Assembly (NCBI RefSeq): GCF_015101885.1
Contig: NZ_CP062941.1
Location: forward strand, 1,116,001 to 1,180,000
From: Massilia litorea
GTDB taxonomy: Bacteria; Pseudomonadota; Gammaproteobacteria; Burkholderiales; Burkholderiaceae_D
Direction of reading: 5' to 3'
DNA length: 64,000 bases
Within the stretch, counting starts at the first letter, position 1. The number at the start of each line of letters is the position of its first letter. This document shows, one piece after another, positions 56,410-63,455 of the stretch. The notes under the pieces are model-generated. The model saw only the letters and a list, made by a program, of their open reading frames with translations, made no database searches and had not been told where the DNA came from. A program made the position numbers and the translations under genes.

Positions 56410-58407
56410 ATGATGAAAACGAAACTCGCGCTGGCAGCCATGATCGCCAGCCTCGCGCTGGCGCCGGCCAGCGCCAAGCCAGCCAAGACCTCGAAGCCGA
56501 AAGCGGCCAAGGTCGTCCAATCGAAGGCATCCGCCAAGCGCGCCGCCGCACCCGTCGCCAAGGCGAAGGGCAAACCAGCCAAGGGCAGCAACGGCAAAGC
56601 CGTTGCCGGCAAAGCCGTTGCCGGCAAGGCCGTTGCGGGCAAGGCCGCTGTTGCCGCTACCGTCGCTGCCGCCACCGCAGCCGTGGCTGCGGCGCCCGCG
56701 CGCGAGCAGGTGCAGGCCCCCGCAGCGAACGAGAAGCGCCTCGACCGCCGCGCCGACGCCCTCGCCATGCAGTACCTGACGGCGCTCTGGCGCGTCGATC
56801 CGGAAGGCGGGATTGCGGTCGGCAAGTTCGACGCCGCCGCCAACCTGACCATCCCCGACGATGCGACGCGCGCGAAAAAGCTCGCCTTCGCCGACGAGTG
56901 GCTGGACAAATTCCGCAAGATCGACACCCGTCAACTGTCGCCGCGCCAGCGCACCGACCTCGCCCTCCTGATCAACAAGCTCGAGACCGACCGCTGGCGT
57001 TTGACGACGCTGCGCGAATTCGAGTGGAACCCGGCGCTCTACAACATCGCCCAGCCGCTCGACCTGATCGCGAATACCGATTACGCGGCCAAGCCGCAGC
57101 GCCTGCGCACCATCCTGAAACGCCTGGCCAATGTGCCCGCCTATTACCAGGCGGCGCAAGCGAGCATCGTCAACCCGACGCGCGAACACACGCAGCTGGC
57201 AATCGCGCAGGCCCCGGGCACCCTGGTGGTACTGGCCGACCTCGGCCTTGCCGTGCAAGGCTCGATCCTGAATGCGCAGGAAAAGGCGATCTTCGCCCAG
57301 CGCATCGCGAATGCCGGTAGCGCAGTGCTCGGCTATGTCGACTTTTTGACGAACCTGGAAAAGACGCAGGCGGCAAGCGGCAAGGCGCGCCCGTTCAGGT
57401 TGGGCAAGGCCTTGTATGAGCAGAAGTTCGCGCTCGAGATCCAGTCGGCCAGCAGCGCCGAGCAAACCTACCGCAAGGCGCTCGCCGCGCGCGAGGAACT
57501 CCTGACGCGCATGAACGCGATCTCGGACGAACTCTGGCCGCGCTACATGGCCGACAAGACGAAGCCGAACGACCGCTTCCAGAAGATCGGCATGCTGATC
57601 GACAGGCTGTCCGCCCGCCACGTCGCCCGCGAAAACTTCTTCCCCGAGATCCGCAGGCAAATCCCGCAGCTGCAGGACTGGGTGATCAAGAACGATCTGC
57701 TCACGCTCGACCCGGACAAGCCGCTCGAAGTGCGCGAGACCCCGATGTACCAGCGCGGCGTGGCCGGCGCCAGCATCGACGCGCCGGGCCCGTACCGGCC
57801 GAAGGACAAGACCTATTACAACGTCACGCCGCTGGATGGCTTGTCTGCCGAGCAGGCCGAGAGCAGCCTGCGCGAGTACAACGAATGGATCCTGCAGATC
57901 CTGAACATCCACGAGGCGATCCCCGGCCACTATGCCCAGCTGGTGCATGCGAACCGGTCGCCGTCGCTGGTGAAGTCCCTGTTCGGAAATGGCGCGATGG
58001 TCGAGGGCTGGGCCGTGTACGGCGAGCGCATGATGCTCGAATCGGGCTACGGCGGCAACGCGCCCGAGATGTGGCTGATGTACTCGAAATGGAACCTGAG
58101 AAGCGTCACCAACACCATCCTCGACTACTCGGTGCACGTGAACGGCATGGGGCGCGAAGAAGCGCTGGATCTGCTCACGCGCCAGGCCTTCCAGACGCGC
58201 CAGGAAGCGGTCGAGAAATGGCGCCGCGTGCAGCTGTCCTCGGTGCAGCTGACCAGCTATTTCAGCGGCTATGCGGAGATCATGGAACTGCGCGAGCAGC
58301 GGCGCCAGCAGCTGGGCGAGCGCTTCAACCAGAAGCAGTTCCACGACCAGTTCCTCAGCTACGGCAACGCGCCCGTCAAGATGATCGCGGAACTGATGCG
58401 CGATTGA
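56410..58407 (+). CDS. DUF885-family secreted (metallo)hydrolase with Lys/Ala-rich linker
   Basis: 665 residues. Signal peptide 1-23 (MMKTKLALAAMIASLALAPA). Residues about 24-110 form a low-complexity Lys/Ala/Pro linker resembling histone H1 tails, including four tandem GKAVA-type pentapeptides from a 15-base repeat. From about 115 comes the DUF885 domain (LDRRADALAMQYLTALWRVDPEGG). The HExxH-like motif is NIHEAIPGHYAQLVHAN (about 498-508), followed by MVEGWAVYGERMMLESGY and YSVHVNGMGREEALDLLTRQAF. The HEAIPGHY…EGWA pattern supports a zinc-peptidase-type fold, as generally assumed for DUF885. Substrate not known. Followed by a terminator. Confidence 0.9.
   Translation: MMKTKLALAAMIASLALAPASAKPAKTSKPKAAKVVQSKASAKRAAAPVAKAKGKPAKGSNGKAVAGKAVAGKAVAGKAAVAATVAAATAAVAAAPAREQVQAPAANEKRLDRRADALAMQYLTALWRVDPEGGIAVGKFDAAANLTIPDDATRAKKLAFADEWLDKFRKIDTRQLSPRQRTDLALLINKLETDRWRLTTLREFEWNPALYNIAQPLDLIANTDYAAKPQRLRTILKRLANVPAYYQAAQASIVNPTREHTQLAIAQAPGTLVVLADLGLAVQGSILNAQEKAIFAQRIANAGSAVLGYVDFLTNLEKTQAASGKARPFRLGKALYEQKFALEIQSASSAEQTYRKALAAREELLTRMNAISDELWPRYMADKTKPNDRFQKIGMLIDRLSARHVARENFFPEIRRQIPQLQDWVIKNDLLTLDPDKPLEVRETPMYQRGVAGASIDAPGPYRPKDKTYYNVTPLDGLSAEQAESSLREYNEWILQILNIHEAIPGHYAQLVHANRSPSLVKSLFGNGAMVEGWAVYGERMMLESGYGGNAPEMWLMYSKWNLRSVTNTILDYSVHVNGMGREEALDLLTRQAFQTRQEAVEKWRRVQLSSVQLTSYFSGYAEIMELREQRRQQLGERFNQKQFHDQFLSYGNAPVKMIAELMRD
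56593..56652 (+). repeat. 15-bp in-frame tandem repeat, four units
   Basis: GGCAAAGCCGTTGCC occurs exactly twice, followed by two variants (GGCAAGGCCGTTGCG, GGCAAGGCCGCTGTT). It encodes GKAVA repeats in the linker of the DUF885 protein. Typical of slippage-prone coding repeats. Confidence 0.9.
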
Positions 58408-58427
58408 TCGCACGGGCGATCGCACAA

Positions 58428-58452
58428 CCGGAGCCGCGGCTCCGGTTTTTTT
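58428..58452 (+). terminator. Rho-independent terminator of the DUF885 gene
   Basis: CCGGAGCC-GC-GGCTCCGG followed by seven T; about 20 bases past the stop codon. Confidence 0.92.
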
Positions 58453-58589
58453 ATGCCCGCACCAATGCTGTGCAAAACCGCACAAACGGCGTGCCTGCGC
58501 GCCGCTTGTGCGCCTTGTCCCGAGGTCTAGAATAAGTTGGCGACTTCCCGTCGCATACATAACAACGATACCGACAGCGGAGACCAGCC

Positions 58590-58619
58590 ATGACCCTTCA
58601 TTCCTCGCCTAGCTCCTAG
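58590..58619 (+). CDS. Possible nine-codon upstream ORF (leader peptide)
   Basis: ATG at 58590 with GGAGACC 5-11 bases upstream, encoding MTLHSSPSS and a stop, 115 bases before the PHB-depolymerase-like gene. The clean ribosome-binding site and position in a long leader suggest a translated leader peptide, but nine codons are too few to be sure. The sequence between it and the main gene can form CGGCG/CGCCG hairpins. Confidence 0.35.
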   Translation: MTLHSSPSS

Positions 58620-58734
58620 CGTTCATTCGCAGCTGCCTGCTTTTCCGTCATCCATCCGGCCGGCGCATCACGCCGTCGCGTCCGCGCAGGTCCGGGTTTT
58701 TCGCAGTGCACCACGCAACGCAATGGAGGCTTCA

Positions 58735-60480
58735 ATGGCAAGTTCGTTTCAACAGGCCGCCCGCCGGGCCGTCTTCCTCGCCGCATTGCTTCCCTGGGCA
58801 GCCGCCCAGGCGCAAGTACAGGCCGGTCCCGGCACCTGGAGCAGTAACCAGACCTGGGCCACCGACACCGTCAACGGCGGCGCCCTCACCGGCTACTACT
58901 ACTGGCCCGCCACCAACCCCACCTTGGCCGGCAAGCGCGCCCTGGTGCTGGTGCTGCACGGCTGCGCGCAAACGGCCGCCGGCGACGTCATCGACAGCGG
59001 CACCGACAAGGGCTACAACTGGAAAGGCGTGGCCGACCAGTACGGCGCCGTGATCCTGGCGCCGAACGCCACCGGCAACCTCTATGGATCGCACTGCTGG
59101 GACTGGGCCAAAAGCACCCACAGCCGCACCACCGGCCACTCAGGGATCCTGCTCGACCTGATCAACCGTTTCGTCAGCAACCCGCAGTACGCGATCGATC
59201 CGAAGCAGGTGTACGTCGCCGGCCTGTCTTCGGGCGGCGCCCAGACCATGGTGATGGGTTGTCTCGCGCCCGACATCTTTGCCGGCGTCGGCATCAACGC
59301 CGGCCCGCCGCCGGGAGTGTCCACGACCCAGATCGGCGCCGTTCCCTCCGGCTACACGGCCACCACCGCCGCGAACAACTGCAAAAACCTGGCCGGCACC
59401 AGCGTCTCCGAATTCGCGACGCAGGTGGCGGGCGTCATCTGGGGCACCAGCGACTACACGGTGGCGCAGGGCTACGGTCCGCTCGACGCGGCGGCGATGC
59501 GCATCGTCTACGGCGGCACGTTGACGAAAGGCGCTGCCGTCAGCGTAGCGACCGGCGGCAGCAACCTCCCCTATACGGACGCCAACGGCAAAGTGCGCAC
59601 CTCGGAGATCACGGTGACCGGCATGGGCCACGCCTGGCCGGCCGGCACGGGTGGCCAGAACAGCAATTACGTCGATGCGACCAAGGTCAACTACCCATCC
59701 TTCGTGATGGACTTCTGGTTCAGGAACAACCTGCGCGCGGCGCGCGCGGCGGCGCCGACGATGAACTCCTGCAGCGCCAGCGTCTCCGGTTCCACCGTGA
59801 CGGTGAACGGCGCGGGCACCAGCACCAGCGGCACCATTGGCAGCTACCGGGTGGTCCTGAATGGCCCGACGCCGGTCGACGACGCGGCCGCCGGCAGCGG
59901 CGCGAGTTTTACGAAAGCCTACACGGCACGCGCCGACGGCTACTACAGCGGCAGCGTGACCGCGACCGACAGCGCCACCGGGCTGACCTCAAGCGCTTGC
60001 ACGATCTCCCAGTTCCTGGTCGGTACCGCGCCGGCCCTGCAGCCACCGGGCGGCCTGGCGGTCGGGGCCAGTACGGCCAGCAGCATCGCCCTGTCCTGGA
60101 ACGCGGTCAACGGCGCCACCGGCTACAACCTGTATCGCAACGGCGTCAAAGTCAATGCGGCGGCGCTCACCGCCACCGGCTATACCGACACCGGCCTGGC
60201 GGCGTCGACCAGCTACAGCTACCAGGTCTCTTCTCTCGGCAACGGCGGCGTCGAAAGCGCGCGCTCAGGCAGCGTCACCGGCAGCACCAGCTCGGGCTTC
60301 GTCTGCACCGCGACCACCGCCAGCAATTACGCGCACGTGCAGGCCGGGCGTGCCCACGACAGCGGCGGCTATGCGCTGGCGAACGGCTCGAACCAGAACA
60401 TGGGCCTGGACAACACGTTTTATACGGCCACGCTGGCGCAGACATCGAGCGGCTACTACATCATCGGAAACTGCCCGTAA
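58735..60480 (+). CDS. Secreted PHB-depolymerase-family esterase with Fn3 and C-terminal domain
   Basis: Extracellular carboxylesterase, probably of short-chain polyhydroxyalkanoate or similar polyesters. Start at 58735 since GGAGG (58726-58730) is correctly spaced; an ATG at 58723 would place that site inside the gene. 581 residues, signal peptide about 1-25 (AALLPWAAAQAQ). Catalytic domain about 30-340: oxyanion VLVLHGCAQTA, lipase box AGLSSGGAQTMVM (Ser at about 165), Asp likely in IWGTSDYTV, His in GMGHAWPAG. After a β-rich linker there is a fibronectin type III domain at about 435-525 (PPGGLAVGASTASSIALSWN…YNLYRNG). The C-terminal 60-residue domain (CTATTASNYAHVQAGRAHD…YIIGNC) is likely for substrate binding. 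Polymer identity is inferred. Confidence 0.92.
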   Translation: MASSFQQAARRAVFLAALLPWAAAQAQVQAGPGTWSSNQTWATDTVNGGALTGYYYWPATNPTLAGKRALVLVLHGCAQTAAGDVIDSGTDKGYNWKGVADQYGAVILAPNATGNLYGSHCWDWAKSTHSRTTGHSGILLDLINRFVSNPQYAIDPKQVYVAGLSSGGAQTMVMGCLAPDIFAGVGINAGPPPGVSTTQIGAVPSGYTATTAANNCKNLAGTSVSEFATQVAGVIWGTSDYTVAQGYGPLDAAAMRIVYGGTLTKGAAVSVATGGSNLPYTDANGKVRTSEITVTGMGHAWPAGTGGQNSNYVDATKVNYPSFVMDFWFRNNLRAARAAAPTMNSCSASVSGSTVTVNGAGTSTSGTIGSYRVVLNGPTPVDDAAAGSGASFTKAYTARADGYYSGSVTATDSATGLTSSACTISQFLVGTAPALQPPGGLAVGASTASSIALSWNAVNGATGYNLYRNGVKVNAAALTATGYTDTGLAASTSYSYQVSSLGNGGVESARSGSVTGSTSSGFVCTATTASNYAHVQAGRAHDSGGYALANGSNQNMGLDNTFYTATLAQTSSGYYIIGNCP

Positions 60481-60500
60481 TCGATCAGGTGCAGGACTTT

Positions 60501-60528
60501 GCCGGGGCCGCTGCCCCGGTTTTTTTTC
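60501..60528 (+). terminator. Rho-independent terminator of the PHB-depolymerase-like gene
   Basis: CCGGGGC-CGCT-GCCCCGG stem followed by eight T, 21 bases past the stop codon. Confidence 0.9.
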
Positions 60529-60668
60529 GCCTTTCTCCTCGATCCATCTCAATAAATTTTTCACCAAGGCAACAATTGGTGAGAATTTTCCATCGCTCCG
60601 GCGCTTAAAATAGCGGCAGCTTTTTTCCCCCACCGCCGGTGCTGTCGCCGGCCAGCCATGAGGAAGTC

Positions 60669-61559
60669 ATGAAGACTGCTCTGTTTGCACGCACCTGCGC
60701 CGCTGTCCTTGCCGGCACGCTCGCCTTCGGTACCAGCCCCGCGCAAGCGGCCAGGATCGACCAGGAAGCGGAAATGAACACGGCGCTGGCCGCAGCCAGG
60801 GCCGCTTCGCAATCCGGTCCCTCCGAGATTGCCCTGGGCAGCCAGGCGAAGCTGAAACTCCCGCAGGGTTATTCCTTCATTCCGCAGCCGCAGGCAGGCC
60901 AGCTGCTCAAGGCAATGGGCAATGGCGAAGACCCCACCCGCCTCGGCATCATCATCCCGCCCGACAGCGACAGCTTCGTGGTCCCGCGCTATATCGACGC
61001 CGGCTATATCAAGGATGACGAAGCGGCCGAGTGGAAGGCGGACGAACTGCTCAGCGGTCTGAAGGAAGGCACCGAAGAAAACAACAAGGAGCGCCAGGCG
61101 CGCGGCCTGACCGAGATGGAGATCGTCGGCTGGAACCAGAAGCCCAGCTACGACAAGGGCGCGCACCGGCTGGTGTGGTCGATCGAAACCAAAGACAAGG
61201 GCACGGCCAATGGGGAACACGGCGCCAACTACAACACCTATGTATTGGGCCGCGAAGGCTATCTGTCGATGAACCTGGTGTCCGGCTTCGATGCGCTGGC
61301 GGCCAATAAACCCTTCGCTCAGACCCTGCTGGCCCAGACCAGCTTCAATCCGGGCAAGACCTATGCCGACTTCAATTCCTCGACCGACAAGGTGGCGGAA
61401 TACGGCATCGCGGCCCTGGTGACGGGCGTCGCCGTCAAGAAGCTGGGCCTGTTCGCGGTGATGGCGGCCTTTTTCGCCAAGTTCGCCAAGCTGATCGCCA
61501 TCGCCGCCTTCGGCCTGGTGGCCGGCGCCCGCAAATTCTTCAAGCGCAGCGAGACCTGA
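60669..61559 (+). CDS. DUF2167-family membrane-anchored protein
   Basis: 296 residues; ATG at 60669 with AGGAAG upstream, signal peptide 1-24 (ARTCAAVLAGTLAFGTSPAQA). The DUF2167 domain covers most of the protein: GPSEIALGSQAKLKLPQGY near the start, RLGIIIPPDSDSFVVPRYIDAGYIKDDEA, LTEMEIVGWNQKPSYDKGAHRLVWS, and NYNTYVLGREGYLSMNLV. The C-terminal 55 residues include one or two transmembrane helices (LGLFAVMAAFFAKFAKLIAIAAFGLVAG) and a basic tail. The domain is therefore probably periplasmic. Function unknown; it is followed 18 bases later by an M50-type membrane protease gene, a pairing that suggests a common process such as envelope proteolysis. Confidence 0.9.
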   Translation: MKTALFARTCAAVLAGTLAFGTSPAQAARIDQEAEMNTALAAARAASQSGPSEIALGSQAKLKLPQGYSFIPQPQAGQLLKAMGNGEDPTRLGIIIPPDSDSFVVPRYIDAGYIKDDEAAEWKADELLSGLKEGTEENNKERQARGLTEMEIVGWNQKPSYDKGAHRLVWSIETKDKGTANGEHGANYNTYVLGREGYLSMNLVSGFDALAANKPFAQTLLAQTSFNPGKTYADFNSSTDKVAEYGIAALVTGVAVKKLGLFAVMAAFFAKFAKLIAIAAFGLVAGARKFFKRSET

Positions 61560-61577
61560 GAGCGCAAGGCGGCACGC

Positions 61578-62291
61578 GTGAAACTGCTCCTGCTCCTCCT
61601 CAGCGCCGGCAAGCTCGGCAAGCTGCTCACCAGCGGCGGGACGATGCTGCTGTCCGTGCTGGCCTATGCCTTCGTCTACGGCTGGTGGTATGCGCTGGGT
61701 TTCGTGGCCCTGCTGTTCTGCCACGAGATGGGCCATTTTCTCGCGGCCCGCCAGCGCGGCCTGCCGGTCGGTCTCCCGACTTTCATTCCCTTCGTCGGCG
61801 CCTGGATCGAGATGAAGGAGCTGCCGAAGGACGTCGAGACCGAAGCCTATGTCGGCATTGCCGGGCCGGTCGCCGGTACCGTCGCCGCGCTGGCGTGTTA
61901 CGCGCTGGCGCGCGAGTTCGACAGCCGCTTGCTGCTGGCCCTGGCGTATGCCGGCTGCTTCCTGAACCTGTTCAATCTGATTCCGATCTCTCCTCTCGAT
62001 GGCGGGCGCATCACGGCCATACTGTCTCCGCGCCTGTGGCTGCTGGGCGTGCCGGTGCTGGCGGCGGCCTTCTTCTGGCGCCCGAGCCCGATCCTGATCC
62101 TGATCGTCATCCTCGCGCTGCCGCAACTGAAGGCGGCCTGGAACTGGGATCCGGCCGCCGCCGGCAACCAGGCCTACTACGCGGTGAGCAGCGAGGACAA
62201 GTTCACCTATGGCGCCTTCTATGTCGGCCTGATCGTCTTTCTCTGCCTGATGGTGCACGGCCTGCACACGGAACTGGGGCCGGCGCGCTGA
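61578..62291 (+). CDS. M50-family intramembrane site-2 protease
   Basis: 237 residues from GTG 61578, with AAGGCGG upstream. About six transmembrane helices. Zinc site FCHEMGHFLAAR (HExxH, about 49-53) in the second helix and the partner motif NLFNLIPISPLDGGR (NxxPxxxLDGG, Asp at about 143) in a later helix, both characteristic of S2P-type intramembrane metalloproteases. No PDZ domain, so not RseP; resembles the minimal, SpoIVFB-like group. Co-oriented with and 18 bases behind the DUF2167 gene. A possible role is cleaving a membrane-anchored regulator or the DUF2167 partner; that is inference. Confidence 0.92.
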   Translation: MKLLLLLLSAGKLGKLLTSGGTMLLSVLAYAFVYGWWYALGFVALLFCHEMGHFLAARQRGLPVGLPTFIPFVGAWIEMKELPKDVETEAYVGIAGPVAGTVAALACYALAREFDSRLLLALAYAGCFLNLFNLIPISPLDGGRITAILSPRLWLLGVPVLAAAFFWRPSPILILIVILALPQLKAAWNWDPAAAGNQAYYAVSSEDKFTYGAFYVGLIVFLCLMVHGLHTELGPAR

Positions 62292-62346
62292 CACCTCTCA
62301 CCCAGGACCGCTTCCGATCGGCAATTGCCCATGAGGTGAGAGGTGT
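62291..62346. repeat. 12-bp inverted repeat after the M50 gene
   Basis: ACACCTCTCACC (62291-62302) and GGTGAGAGGTGT (62335-62346) are perfect inverted copies separated by 32 bases, immediately at the end of the M50 gene (its stop codon overlaps the left arm). Could be an extended RNA stem or ends of a lost element. Confidence 0.6.
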
Positions 62347-62354
62347 GAGCTGTG

Positions 62355-62374
62355 CCGGGCGCAAGCCCGGTTTT
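62355..62374 (+). terminator. Rho-independent terminator of the DUF2167–M50 operon
   Basis: CCGGGC-GCAA-GCCCGG stem with TTTT directly after it, about 65 bases past the M50 stop codon. Confidence 0.8.
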
Positions 62375-62393
62375 CATGAGATGGTCATCCTTC

Positions 62394-62520
62394 CACCCTA
62401 CGAGTTACCAGACTTGTAGGGTGTTGTTCTTTCTGGATGGAGACCATCATGCAAGACCTTACGCTCATCGGCATTCATCTCGGCAAGCACAGCTTTCACA
62501 TGCAAAAAGAGGGTGACCAT
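62394..62520 (+). pseudogene. Remnant of IS110-family transposase (N-terminus only)
   Basis: The frame from ATG 62449 begins MQDLTLIGIHLGKHSFHMQ, very like IS110-family transposases, which begin with (L/V)TLIGIDLGKHSFHLHG. Similarity ends after about 22 codons, where the sequence runs into the 3' end of the next gene. In the surviving part the first catalytic Asp of the DEDD set (GIDLGK) is His. A short inverted repeat CACCCTAC (62394-62401) / GTAGGGTG (62416-62423) just upstream may belong to the left end of the element or to the chromosomal REP-like family. Non-functional. Confidence 0.65.
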
Positions 62521-62544
62521 CGATTTACGCCGTCGCGCGCCGGC

Positions 62545-63453
62545 TCACGCTATTTGCTGGGCATCGAGACGATTTCGCACAGCCTGGACGAAGGTCCCCG
62601 GTTCGTCAACGTAGACGAGGACATAACGCACATCCTGCTGCGCAATCTGGTATTTCTCGATTTTTACCGGTATTGATTTCTTCAGCACCAACGCGACATT
62701 CGGTACGTCGACCGGGGTACAGACCACGGTTTCCAACGGATCGAATCCGCTACGCCGCAGCCATGCCCTTTTGGCTTCCGAGAGTTCCTTCGCAATCTGG
62801 ACAGGATAGGCAGTTTCGACGGCCTCCCACGGAATCTGGGCGTGGAAACGGGCACCGACTGATAAATGCAGGCGCTGCGGCGCCAGTACGTGGCGCGTGT
62901 GCTTCACCAGATACCGGTCCCCCAGCATCAGGACCATCGTATAGGCCACCGTTGCGAGCAAGGCCCAATGGGCATACTGCGCCGCCACCGGATCGTTCAA
63001 TATAATACCCATCAGCAGATAGGAAAGCGGCACTTCGGTCACGCAACACAGCATCGCGATGAGGAAGATCGTCGCGTATTGACTGCCTTGGTAGTATTCG
63101 AAGCTTTGACCGGCGATTCCGGTCGTCGCCGGCGGCCTGCGGCGCAACCAGGTCACGAAGCCACGCTGTGTCGCACGTTCGAGACGGAACAGGCCGATGA
63201 GCTCTGCCGGCACCAGATTACGCACCCCTTCCACAGTCGACGCGCCGTTTCGGCGTGCCTGGGCATAGCACCGGAGCGCTTCCGGAAAACCGATGAGAAT
63301 TTTCAGAACGAGCACGCCCGCCGCCAGAGCCCATATCTGGCTCTTGGTGAGCAGTTCCGGGAAACACCAGCGCGTGACGGTTCCCGCAACATGCACCACT
63401 AGCGCCAGGGCAAATATCCGTTCCCAACCTAATTTTGTCTCGGCCATCCTCAT
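62545..63453 (-). CDS. Hypothetical membrane protein
   Basis: 302 residues from ATG 63453, which follows the TAA of the preceding gene by two bases; a second Met two codons later (63447) is equally possible. Four probable transmembrane helices in two pairs: about 10-50 (IFALALVVHVAGTVTRWCF, IWALAAGVLVLKILIGF) and about 120-185 (YATIFLIAMLCCVTEVPL, HWALLATVAYTMVLML). The C-terminal 120 residues are a soluble β-rich domain (LHLSVGARFHAQIPWEAVETAYPVQ…VVCTPVDVPNVALVLKKSI). The helix-pair-plus-β layout recalls PH-like membrane proteins but no family was recognised. GC is lower than in the neighbouring core genes. The IS110 remnant abuts its 3' end. Paired with the next unknown gene. Confidence 0.75.
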   Translation of the reverse strand: MRMAETKLGWERIFALALVVHVAGTVTRWCFPELLTKSQIWALAAGVLVLKILIGFPEALRCYAQARRNGASTVEGVRNLVPAELIGLFRLERATQRGFVTWLRRRPPATTGIAGQSFEYYQGSQYATIFLIAMLCCVTEVPLSYLLMGIILNDPVAAQYAHWALLATVAYTMVLMLGDRYLVKHTRHVLAPQRLHLSVGARFHAQIPWEAVETAYPVQIAKELSEAKRAWLRRSGFDPLETVVCTPVDVPNVALVLKKSIPVKIEKYQIAQQDVRYVLVYVDEPGTFVQAVRNRLDAQQIA

Positions 63454-63455
63454 CT

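Noticed and set aside
56287..58560. 757-codon frame antisense to the DUF885 gene
   Set aside because: Shadow of a real gene; it even runs through the terminator and the inverted repeat.
62394..62423. Fourth full member of the palindromic repeat family
   Set aside because: Only the 8-base CACCCTAC/GTAGGGTG arms are present; the internal GTGGGC…GCCCAC palindrome is missing, and it may belong to the IS110 left end.
62437..62676. A 79-codon gene downstream of the M50 operon
   Set aside because: Only the first 22 codons after the second Met resemble anything (IS110); the rest is antisense to the next gene, so it is treated as a transposase remnant.
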